From: Eremococcus coleocola DSM 15696
GTDB lineage: Bacteria; Bacillota; Bacilli; Lactobacillales; Aerococcaceae
NCBI RefSeq assembly: GCF_000428865.1
Contig: NZ_AUAT01000023.1
Span: forward strand, 1-39,655
Direction: 5' to 3'
Length of the DNA: 39,655 nt
Shown: one piece after another, positions 24,885-32,279 of the stretch
Layout: every line of letters begins with the position of its first letter
Numbering within the stretch: position 1 is the first letter of the stretch
Notes under the pieces: model-generated
Databases searched by the model: none
Told to the model about the DNA's origin: nothing
What the model saw: the letters and a program-made list of their open reading frames with translations, nothing else
Made by a program: the position numbers and the translations under genes

Positions 24885-25448
24885 ATGATGAAAATTGCAA
24901 TCTTTTTCGCACCGGGTTTTGAAGAAATTGAAGCTTTGACCCCGGCAGATGTCTTAAGACGGGCTGGTTTTGAAGTTGATTTGCTTGGCTTGGAACCTGT
25001 AGTAGAAGGGGCTCATCAAATTAAAGTTACCATGGACAAAGTTCTGGATCAGGTTATTGATGGGTATGACCTAATTGTATTACCAGGTGGCATGCCAGGA
25101 GCAGATAATCTCCGCAAAAATCATTTTGTGATTGAATCTATCAAGAAGCAAGCAAATTCAGGAAAAAAAGTAGCAGCTATTTGTGCAGCCCCTATTGTTT
25201 TAGAAGCGGCAGGCTTATTAGAAGACCGGAACTTTACCAATTATCCTGGTTTTGAAGAACAGATTAGTCATGGTACTTATCTTGATGATCGTTTGTTTGT
25301 AGTTGATGGCAATATTACTACCTCAAAAGGACCAGGGACTGCTTTAGAATTTTCATATCAATTAGTTGATAGTTTGGGCGGAGATGCACAAACTTTGAAA
25401 GAGGATATGCAATATAATTTTCTTCAAGAAATAATTAGAAAAAAATAA
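24885..25448 (+). CDS. DJ-1/PfpI family protein
   Basis: The 187-residue protein has the DJ-1 fold. The nucleophile-elbow cysteine is Cys100 in AAICAAP, and a conserved Glu lies in FEEIEALTP near residues 12-20. LPGGMPGADN (66-75) is typical of the YajL/ThiJ-type subgroup. Such proteins act in oxidative or carbonyl stress, with disputed deglycase, glyoxalase or chaperone activity. Start: ATGATG follows AAAGGAGAG; either ATG is possible. Divergent from the ArsR-family regulator and followed by a terminator, hence monocistronic. Confidence 0.88.
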   Translation: MMKIAIFFAPGFEEIEALTPADVLRRAGFEVDLLGLEPVVEGAHQIKVTMDKVLDQVIDGYDLIVLPGGMPGADNLRKNHFVIESIKKQANSGKKVAAICAAPIVLEAAGLLEDRNFTNYPGFEEQISHGTYLDDRLFVVDGNITTSKGPGTALEFSYQLVDSLGGDAQTLKEDMQYNFLQEIIRKK

Positions 25449-25480
25449 GAAAATATTAGCTATTTCCTAAAATCATAAGT

Positions 25481-25515
25481 AAAAGATCATGTATCAAGAT
25501 GAGCTTTTCTTTTTT
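25481..25515 (+). terminator. terminator after the DJ-1 family gene
   Basis: AAAAGATCAT (25481-25490) pairs with ATGAGCTTTT (25499-25508) at 9 of 10 positions, and CTTTTTT follows. The candidate proB -10, TATAAT at 25527-25532, lies just beyond it; no convincing -35 is visible. Confidence 0.75.
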
Positions 25516-25570
25516 GAAAATAGGCTTATAATAAGAGTTAAAAACGAAGTAGGATAGGTGAATAAGAGGT

Positions 25571-26389
25571 ATGCAAAAGGCAGAATTTATCAAAGAATGG
25601 CAGCGAGTGGTAATCAAGATTGGGACAAATTCAATTATGAATGATTATAAGTCCATTGATTTAAGAAAAATGGACCGCTTGGCCTATGTTTGCACTGCTT
25701 TGATCCAGTCAGGAATTGAAGTGGTTTTGGTATCCTCAGGTTCTATCGGGGTGGGCGCACGAGTGCTTAATCTTGATTCATACCCTAGTCAAGTATCTGA
25801 GCTTCAAGCAGTGGCTGCCGTCGGCCAAGTCCGTCTAATGGAGCACTATAATCGGTTTTTTCAATATTATGGTCAGCACACTGCTCAAGTCTTATTAACC
25901 CGTGATATTATTGATAATGATAATTCACATCGGAATGTGGTTGGCACCTTAAATCACCTTTTAAGACGGGGAATTGTTCCAATTATCAATGAAAATTATG
26001 TGGTATCCGATGATGAAATCAATCATTTAACTAAATTTGGCGATAATGATACCTTATCTTCAATTGTCGCCCAAATTATTGATGCTGATTTATTACTCTT
26101 ATTATCAGATGTTTCGGCGCTCTATGATAGTAATCCTAAGACGAATGACCAAGCTAAACCGATTCCCTTTGTCTCTGAAATTAGTCCAACTATCGAAGCT
26201 ATGGCAGATGGGAAAGGATCAGCGTTTGCTAAGGGCGGGATGGCGACTAAATTAACCGCAGCGAAACGGATGTTGGCGATAAATAAGAGCATGATTATTG
26301 CTTCGAGTCAAAATCCGGATGATATTTTTGATATTTTGCAGGGGCAGTCGATTGGAACTTTGTTTAGCCAATCAAATTTAAGAAATTAA
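25571..26389 (+). CDS. proB: glutamate 5-kinase (short form)
   Basis: The 272-residue amino-acid kinase phosphorylates glutamate, the first step of proline synthesis. VVIKIGTNSI near the N-terminus and VLVSSGSIGVGARVL near residue 55 are the phosphate-binding motifs. NDNDTLSSIVA-type residues in FGDNDTLSS and a GKGSAFAKGGMATKL motif follow. The C-terminal PUA domain found in many ProB proteins is absent, as in other lactic bacteria. Proline feedback inhibition is usually tied to the kinase domain, so it could persist. The gene is 13 bases from proA and forms an operon with it, but proA is frameshifted in this sequence. Confidence 0.93.
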   Translation: MQKAEFIKEWQRVVIKIGTNSIMNDYKSIDLRKMDRLAYVCTALIQSGIEVVLVSSGSIGVGARVLNLDSYPSQVSELQAVAAVGQVRLMEHYNRFFQYYGQHTAQVLLTRDIIDNDNSHRNVVGTLNHLLRRGIVPIINENYVVSDDEINHLTKFGDNDTLSSIVAQIIDADLLLLLSDVSALYDSNPKTNDQAKPIPFVSEISPTIEAMADGKGSAFAKGGMATKLTAAKRMLAINKSMIIASSQNPDDIFDILQGQSIGTLFSQSNLRN

Positions 26390-26402
26390 GGAGTAATCAT
26401 CG

Positions 26403-27654
26403 ATGACTTCAGAATATTTAGTAACCCTAGGACAAGAGGCTAAGAAAGCGGAACGTAAGCTAAGAACCTTACCTACTGGACAAAAGAATCGAGCTTTAAA
26501 CCAGATGGCTGCGGCCCTTCGCCAAGTGCAAGCTGATATACTTAAAGCGAATCAAATCGACTTAGAAGCGGGCGCGACCAAGGGATTAAGTGCAGCCTTT
26601 CTTGAACGGTTGACCTTAACACCTGAGCGAATTGAGGCTATGGCTCAAGGACTCGAAAGTATCGCTGCCTTGCCCGACCCTTTACAAAAAAATTGATCAG
26701 GCCTGGCAAACTGACGATGGATTATGGATTAGTCGTAAACGGGTCCCTTTGGGGGTTATAGGGATTATTTATGAATCACGGCCTAATGTTACGGTGGATG
26801 CCACAGCTTTATGTCTAAAGGCGGGAAATGCGGTAATTTTACGAGGTGGCCGGGATGCCCTCCAGTCAAATATGGCGATTATGAAGGTATTAAGACAAGC
26901 TTTAAGCCAAGCAAACTTAGATTCGAATTTTGTTCAAATGATAGATAAACCTGACCACAGTCTTGCCGAAGAATTTATGCAACTAAATGACTATGTTGAT
27001 TGCTTAATTCCCCGGGGTGGAGATGGTCTGATTCAAAATGTCATAAAACACGCTACCGTTCCGGTGATTGAAACGGGTGTAGGTAATTGCCATTTATATA
27101 TTCACCAAGCTGCTGATATAGCAAAGGCCCGTCAGATATTAGAAAATGGAAAATTACAACGGGTGTCCGTCTGCAATGCCTTAGAAAGTCTTTTGATTGA
27201 TGCAGCGATTGTTGAGCAATTGCCAGACTTAGTAGCGGGGCTCATCCAAGCTGGTGTTGAAATCAGAGGCAACCAAAAAGTTTGTCAGTTTGTGCCTCAA
27301 GCGACTTCCGCCAGTGAATCAGACTATGCAAGGGAATTTAATGACTATATCCTTTCTGTTAAGGTGGTGGATGATTATCAAGCAGCCATTGACCATATTG
27401 ATCGCTATTCGACTGGTCACTCCGAAGCCATTGTGACCGAAGATTATCAAGTGGCAGAGAACTTTTTAGCAGATGTAGATGCGGCCGCAGTTTATGTCAA
27501 TGCCTCCACCCGGTTTACAGATGGTCAAATGTTTGGTTTTGGTGGGGAGATTGGTATTTCTACTCAAAAATTACATGCTCGTGGGCCAATGGGCTTGGAT
27601 GCCTTAACGTCGTATAAGTATCAAGTCCGGGGCCAAGGTCAAGTTAGATCTTAA
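26403..27654 (+). pseudogene. proA: gamma-glutamyl phosphate reductase, interrupted by a one-base frameshift
   Basis: Two overlapping frames together encode a complete ProA. Residues 1-94 are read from 26403, and the frame then stops at 26694 (PDPLQKN-stop). The continuation KIDQAWQTDDGLWISRKRVP is in the next frame and runs to 27654. The shift lies in a run of seven A at 26686-26692. Removing one A gives an uninterrupted protein of 416 residues, the normal length. The downstream part is intact, with YESRPNVTVDA and the catalytic Cys in RVSVCNALESLLI. It is either a genuine inactivating or slippage mutation or a homopolymer sequencing error. GGAG precedes the start. The enzyme makes glutamate semialdehyde for proline. 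Confidence 0.9.
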
Positions 27655-27780
27655 TGCTTTATTTTCCTGAGTATATGGTTTGGAAATAGCTGGGCGAGAT
27701 CTGCGTATGGCTAGACTGCTTATTAAGTAACCGACCAATCATAGCTATCAAGTCAGTGAAAAATCATAATCTTATTTTAT

Positions 27781-27817
27781 AAAAACTTCCAGCTCCGTCC
27801 TGAGCTGGAAGTTTTTA
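27781..27817. terminator. terminator after proA
   Basis: AAAAACTTCCAGCTC (27781-27795) and GAGCTGGAAGTTTTT (27802-27816) form a perfect 15-base stem with a 6-base loop and A/T runs on both sides. It lies 127 bases after proA. Confidence 0.88.
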
Positions 27818-27844
27818 GTTTTGATGACTAGACTTCCGTGGCTT

Positions 27845-27875
27845 TCCAGACTTGAATCTTAAGTCTGGATTTTTT
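27845..27875 (+). terminator. second intrinsic terminator in the proA-ATPase gap
   Basis: TCCAGACTT (27845-27853) and AAGTCTGGA (27861-27869) are followed by six T. It is a strong plus-strand terminator 28 bases after the first. No gene is seen between the two, and the 250 bases beyond hold only a CAGTAAAG/CTTTACTG hairpin (27891-27898 / 27922-27929). Confidence 0.75.
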
Positions 27876-28121
27876 CTTGAGTGAGTAGCTCAGTAAAGAA
27901 AGATTTAAACATTTTTCCATGCTTTACTGGTGAGTAAATAATTTTGTCTTAACTTTATTGGCCATTATAGAAATACCCGTCTCTTTTTCTTTACCTTCGT
28001 TTCAAGTTAAGAATCTTCGGAGAATTTTTCTATACTTTAAGCCTAAGCCAAGAATAAGTCCACGCTATAAAACTAGGAATGTTATAAAAGCATGAGAACT
28101 AGTTATTTTCTTGGGTATTGT

Positions 28122-28157
28122 AAAAGGAGCTGGACCTTGATTTGTCCAACTCCTTTT
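28122..28157. terminator. terminator downstream of the P-type ATPase gene
   Basis: Arms at 28122-28135 and 28144-28157 (AAAAGGAG..TGGAC with GTCCA..CTCCTTTT) pair with one mismatch. It lies 90 bases past the ATPase stop on the minus strand and may also end plus-strand transcripts. Confidence 0.65.
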
Positions 28158-28244
28158 ATTATTCCGAATAGTAGAGATATTTATTTGTTGCAAAGACTAA
28201 TTATTTTCAGTCCCGTTAGGTTTGACGCTTAAGATTCAAGTTTC

Positions 28245-30950
28245 TTAGTCATCTAGATGTGGTATAGATTGATATTTATCCGCAAGCCCAGTAGTTCTAA
28301 AGATAAACTTAACAATTTCAGTTAAGATAACTAGCGCAAAGGAAGCGACAATACAGATAATCCATTGTTCAAGATTAGGATTATGAACATCAAAGAAACC
28401 GTTAATTCCAGGGATAAGGATGACGCCAAAAAGTAGGGCACCTGATCCAAGGAAGGCTAAGTTGAGATATTTATTGTCAAATGGATTAGATGAGAAGAGA
28501 GATTTGAAGACAGACTTCACATTATAAGAATGGAAGAGTTGTTGTAAACCTAAGGTAATGAAGGCCATGGTTTCAGCTAAGGTATGTTCTAAGCCAAGAT
28601 GGATATCCACATACCAGTAAACTAGTAAAGTAATGGCCCCTTCAAAGACCCCTTGGTAAAGAATACTTGGGAAGATACCGAAAGATAGGAAAGAATCTTC
28701 TTTGGTTCTTGGAGCATACTTCATGGTATCAGGGTCGGCTTTTTCCATACCCAGTGCAATTGCTGGGAAAACGTCCGTTACCAAGTTGATCCATAAGATA
28801 TGGATAGGCTCAAGAATGACCCAACCGAAGAGGGTCGCCACAAATAAGGTAATGATTTCACCCAGGTTAGCTGAAAGTAAGAATTGTACCGCTTTTTGAA
28901 TATTAGAGAAGACTTTACGTCCTTCTTCAACGGCAACAACGATGGTTTGGAAGTTATCATCGGCAAGGACCATATCGGAAGCCCCTTTAGATACTTCGGT
29001 ACCGGTAATCCCCATACCAACCCCAATATCGGCTTGTTTAAGAGAAGGCGCATCATTCACACCGTCACCCGTCATAGAAACTGTTTTGTCATTGGCTTGC
29101 CAAGCTTTAATAATCCGCACCTTATGTTCAGGTGATACTCGGGCATAAACAGAATAATTAGCCACGTTTTTAGCTAATTCTTCATCTGAAATTTCATTCA
29201 ATTCTGCTCCGGTCATAACATGGCTACTGTTATCAGCAGCTTTTGGATCAAGAATTTCTAACCGTTCAGCAATAGCTTGAGCAGTAATGGCATGGTCACC
29301 GGTAATCATCACGGTCCGGATACCTGCATTGCGGGCTTTACGGATAGAATCTTTAGCTTCTTGACGTTCAGGGTCAATCATGGCAACTAGGCCAGTAAAA
29401 ATCAAATCATTTTCAACCGTTTCAGAATTAACTGTCGCTGGTACTTGGTCAATAATCTTATAAGCACCTGCTAAGACCCGTAGGGCTTGTTTGGCTAAGG
29501 ATTCATTTTGTTCTTGTATTTTGCTGATATCAGCTTCTTGGATTGGACGAACTTGGCCATTAATTTCAATTTGAGTGGCTCTTTGAATTAATTGGTCTGG
29601 CGCTCCTTTAACATAAACAGCGAAGCGACCATCTTCTAACTTGTGGATGGTTGACATGAGCTTACGGTCAGACTCAAATGGAACTTCATCGATCCGAGGA
29701 TAGTCAGCTAATAGACCTTTATAGTCCATTTGGTGGTCAATGGCATATTTGACCATGGCTGTTTCAGTAGGGTCGCCAATTATTTTGCCATCATTATCAA
29801 CTTTTGAATCATTTGGTAGGACAAATGAATGAATAAAGTGGGAATTTAAGTCTAAGTCTTGGTTAGCAGCAAAAAGTTGATCATCATGGAAAACATGTTC
29901 GACTGTCATTTCATTTAAAGTCAAGGTACCAGTTTTATCAGAACAAATGACTTGAGTAGATCCTAAAGTTTCCACCGCAGGCAAGGTCCGGACTAAGGCA
30001 TTTCGGTCGGCCATAGTTTGGGTCCCTAGGGATAAGATAATGGTTGAAATAGCAGGGAGACCTTCTGGAATCGCAGCAACGGCCAGCGAAATAGAAACAA
30101 GTAACATTTCCATAATTCCCATACCATTTAAGAGGGTACCGATTAAGAAGGTCACGACTGCAACCACGATAATCGCTTTAGTTAAAGTTTTACCTAAAGC
30201 TTCTTGGTCACGTTGAAGCGGGGTTAATTGTTTTTGGGTAAAAGACAACATTTTAGCAATATGGCCCACTTCTGTTTCCATTCCGGTGCCGGTAATAATT
30301 CCTTTACCACGACCATAGGTTACATTTGTAGAGGAATACCCCATATTGTAACGGTCCCCAATGCCGGCTTCAGGATTTTCTAAAGCATCGGTATTTTTTT
30401 CGACGGGGACTGATTCACCGGTGAGCGCGGCTTCTTCAATTTTTAAAGAAGAGGCTTCAACTAAACGGATATCTGCAGGAACGACATCCCCTGCTTCGAG
30501 TAAAACGACATCACCAGGAACTAATTGGGTTGATTTAATTTCCTTAACATCACCATCACGAAGAACATGGGCTAGAGGTGAAGACATTTTTTTTAAGGCA
30601 TCGATGGCTTCTTCGGCCTTGGCTTCTTGGAAAACACCTAGCACAGCATTCAATAGGACCACAATTAAGATAATGATGGTATCAGTGATACCTTCACCTT
30701 GGGAAATCCCAACTACGGCTGAAATAGCAGCCGCTGCTAGTAAGACAATAATCATGAAATCTTTAAATTGATCAATGAACTTTTGGAAGGTAGATCTTCT
30801 TTCTTCTTCCTGAATCTCGTTAGTACCATAGCTTTCCAAACGTTTTGCGGCTTCTTGGCTTGAAAGACCTTGCGACAGGTCAGTTTCAAAATGGGCTTTT
30901 ACTTGGTCAATTGACTCAGTATAAGCTAGATAGTTTTTGCTTTCCGACAT
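28245..30950 (-). CDS. P-type cation ATPase, Ca2+/Mn2+ exporter type
   Basis: The 901-residue P2-type ATPase pumps cations across the membrane. TGES lies at 177-180 (actuator), PEGLP at 295-299 in TM4, the phosphorylated Asp338 in CSDKTGTLT, and TGDGVNDAP in the hinge. The NLVTD motif in TM6, with PEGLP, forms the site typical of Ca2+-type pumps rather than Na+/K+ or heavy-metal pumps. A yybP-ykoY-type leader upstream points to Mn2+-induced export, as for lactococcal YoaB and pneumococcal MgtA/CaxP relatives, so Mn2+ is the favoured physiological substrate. GGAGGAAAC precedes the ATG. It is monocistronic. Ca2+ transport cannot be excluded. Confidence 0.92.
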   Translation of the reverse strand: MSESKNYLAYTESIDQVKAHFETDLSQGLSSQEAAKRLESYGTNEIQEEERRSTFQKFIDQFKDFMIIVLLAAAAISAVVGISQGEGITDTIIILIVVLLNAVLGVFQEAKAEEAIDALKKMSSPLAHVLRDGDVKEIKSTQLVPGDVVLLEAGDVVPADIRLVEASSLKIEEAALTGESVPVEKNTDALENPEAGIGDRYNMGYSSTNVTYGRGKGIITGTGMETEVGHIAKMLSFTQKQLTPLQRDQEALGKTLTKAIIVVAVVTFLIGTLLNGMGIMEMLLVSISLAVAAIPEGLPAISTIILSLGTQTMADRNALVRTLPAVETLGSTQVICSDKTGTLTLNEMTVEHVFHDDQLFAANQDLDLNSHFIHSFVLPNDSKVDNDGKIIGDPTETAMVKYAIDHQMDYKGLLADYPRIDEVPFESDRKLMSTIHKLEDGRFAVYVKGAPDQLIQRATQIEINGQVRPIQEADISKIQEQNESLAKQALRVLAGAYKIIDQVPATVNSETVENDLIFTGLVAMIDPERQEAKDSIRKARNAGIRTVMITGDHAITAQAIAERLEILDPKAADNSSHVMTGAELNEISDEELAKNVANYSVYARVSPEHKVRIIKAWQANDKTVSMTGDGVNDAPSLKQADIGVGMGITGTEVSKGASDMVLADDNFQTIVVAVEEGRKVFSNIQKAVQFLLSANLGEIITLFVATLFGWVILEPIHILWINLVTDVFPAIALGMEKADPDTMKYAPRTKEDSFLSFGIFPSILYQGVFEGAITLLVYWYVDIHLGLEHTLAETMAFITLGLQQLFHSYNVKSVFKSLFSSNPFDNKYLNLAFLGSGALLFGVILIPGINGFFDVHNPNLEQWIICIVASFALVILTEIVKFIFRTTGLADKYQSIPHLDD

Positions 30951-30985
30951 AGTTTCCTCCTATTTTTTGACCAGGGAATCCCTAT

Positions 30986-31027
30986 AAAAAAAGACCTATG
31001 CTGCCATTTACCTGGTAGCATAAGTCT
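30986..31027 (-). terminator. riboswitch-controlled terminator before the ATPase
   Basis: On the minus strand AGACTTATGCTACCA pairs with the complementary TGGCAGCATAGGTCT, with a few mismatches, and seven T follow (30992-30986). The 5' arm contains the GAGAC segment that closes the aptamer, so aptamer and terminator are mutually exclusive. Confidence 0.85.
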
Positions 31028-31110
31028 CACTGATTAAGTACAGTACCAGTAGCAAATACTACTTGTCGTTGTTGATACTGACGAGGATAGCTCCTCTAGT
31101 TACTCCCTTA
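30986..31110 (-). promoter_or_regulatory. yybP-ykoY (Mn2+) riboswitch
   Basis: The minus-strand leader begins AGGGAGTAAC (about 31108-31099). It continues with a hairpin GAGGAGCTATCCTC and a second arm around CGTCAGTATCAACAACGACA and GTAGTATTTGCTAC, and ends GTGAGAC, which runs into the terminator. The GGGAGTA start, the two-arm layout and the closing GAGAC/terminator overlap are the features of the Mn2+-binding yybP-ykoY class. Mn2+ binding should prevent terminator formation and switch the pump on. Recognised by pattern, not by a covariance search. Confidence 0.85.
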
Positions 31111-31127
31111 TGTCTTATTTAAAAATA

Positions 31128-31156
31128 ATTATAAGGAAAGATTGGTTTAAAAGCAA
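31128..31156 (-). promoter_or_regulatory. promoter of the ATPase gene
   Basis: TTGCTT (31156-31151) and TATAAT (31133-31128) on the minus strand are spaced by 17 bases. Transcription would begin near 31121, just ahead of the riboswitch. Confidence 0.65.
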
Positions 31157-31273
31157 GTTATTTCAATTTATGAATAAACTATGATTTATTCGGTAAAAAA
31201 AGTCTCAACTAGTGTTTTCTAGTATAAATCATGTATAATATAAGGCAGATACTATGATAGATAGGAGATTATT

Positions 31274-32026
31274 ATGGTTCAAACACGTGCACAACGTCAT
31301 CAAAAACGAAATAGTCGTGGTGGTAAAAAGAAAAAACGTTTTAATTTTAGAATGTTTCTAGGCTTCTTGTTAATTTTAGTAGCTGTGGGCCTCTTTGCTA
31401 TGAATCCAATTAAGGACTGGATGATTGCCCATGGATCTGAACAAAATACGGTGGGGAACTTTACCCGTGAAATGATTGAAGCAAACAATAAAAAAGAGGT
31501 TACTTATAATTTTGATGATATTCAAAATATTGATGCCTTATCAGTTATTTCAGACAGAATCAATCCCAATGATCTACCGGTAGTTGGGGGGATTGCTATT
31601 CCGGATGTTGGTATGAACCTTCCTATTTATAAGGGGGTTTCTAATGAAGGAATGTACTATGGGGCAGGTACCCTGAGTGCAGACCAACAAATGGGGAAAT
31701 CAAATTATAGTTTGGCAAGTCACCATTCGATCCATAAGAATCTTTTATTTGCACCTTTATTAAGAGTGCAACAAGGACAGAAAATTTATCTAACCGATTT
31801 AGATAAGGTCTATGTTTATGAAATTGATTCAATTCAACAGGTGCCAGCAACGGCGATTGAAGTGCTAGATCCAACTGAAGATCCAACGATTACCTTGATT
31901 ACGTGTGATTCTGACTTAGTTGATCGGATTGTTGTTAAAGGTTCTTTAGTTAAAACTGTACCAATTGATGAAGCTTCGGATGATATGATTAAGGCCTTTG
32001 AATTACCACAAACAACCGCTGCTTAA
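31274..32026 (+). CDS. srtA: class A sortase
   Basis: The 250-residue membrane-anchored transpeptidase cleaves LPXTG proteins between Thr and Gly and links them to the cell wall. A very basic N-terminus is followed by one membrane segment (about residues 27-45). The catalytic domain has His150 in SLASHHSIH, Cys211 in TLITCD and Arg218 in DRIVVKG. The SNYSLASHH form is usual for housekeeping sortase A of streptococci and enterococci. Start: ATAGGAG before ATG; a -10 TATAAT lies at 31234-31239. It ends at an intrinsic terminator. The next gene encodes an LPXTG protein, so enzyme and a likely substrate are adjacent although separately transcribed. Confidence 0.92.
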   Translation: MVQTRAQRHQKRNSRGGKKKKRFNFRMFLGFLLILVAVGLFAMNPIKDWMIAHGSEQNTVGNFTREMIEANNKKEVTYNFDDIQNIDALSVISDRINPNDLPVVGGIAIPDVGMNLPIYKGVSNEGMYYGAGTLSADQQMGKSNYSLASHHSIHKNLLFAPLLRVQQGQKIYLTDLDKVYVYEIDSIQQVPATAIEVLDPTEDPTITLITCDSDLVDRIVVKGSLVKTVPIDEASDDMIKAFELPQTTAA

Positions 32027-32044
32027 GCGAATGAATAGTCTTTA

Positions 32045-32073
32045 AGCCGAGACAAAATTGCCTCGGCTTTTTT
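32045..32073 (+). terminator. terminator of the sortase gene
   Basis: AGCCGAG (32045-32051) and CTCGGCT (32062-32068) form the stem and a run of T follows. From here to 32279 there is only AT-rich sequence and an extended -10 (TGG-TAAAAT, near 32250) in front of the surface-protein gene. Confidence 0.8.
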
Positions 32074-32279
32074 ATTTAGATATTTTTACTTGTGGTGAAA
32101 AAATGAAGGTAAAATTTCTTTTTCAATAATGGATGGAGTTGGACAAGCAGCCCGCTCCCTTAATTATGAAGAAATTATGAAACCGGTTTAGAATGTTGAT
32201 TTATTTGTGATGAATTACCTAAACGAGCCCCCTTGGAATCGAATTATGGTAAAATTTAGATGTAAGGGAGGAGAAAAAT

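Noticed and set aside
26686-26692. Programmed -1 ribosomal frameshift in proA
   Set aside because: A -1 slip leads to the wrong frame. Restoring ProA needs loss of one base (+1), and no slippery-site architecture or stimulatory structure is evident.
26632-26700. Separate start for a second protein inside proA
   Set aside because: The ATG lies within the first proA frame without a ribosome-binding site; the second part is simply the continuation of ProA after the A7 shift.
30361-30771. 136-residue open frame on the plus strand, opposite the ATPase gene
   Set aside because: It lies wholly antisense to conserved ATPase domains, has low-complexity Ser/Ala/Thr composition and no ribosome-binding site.
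32129-32191. Small 20-codon frame (MDGVGQAARS...) before the surface-protein gene
   Set aside because: No ribosome-binding site and no recognisable family; it could be a relic, but evidence is too thin.
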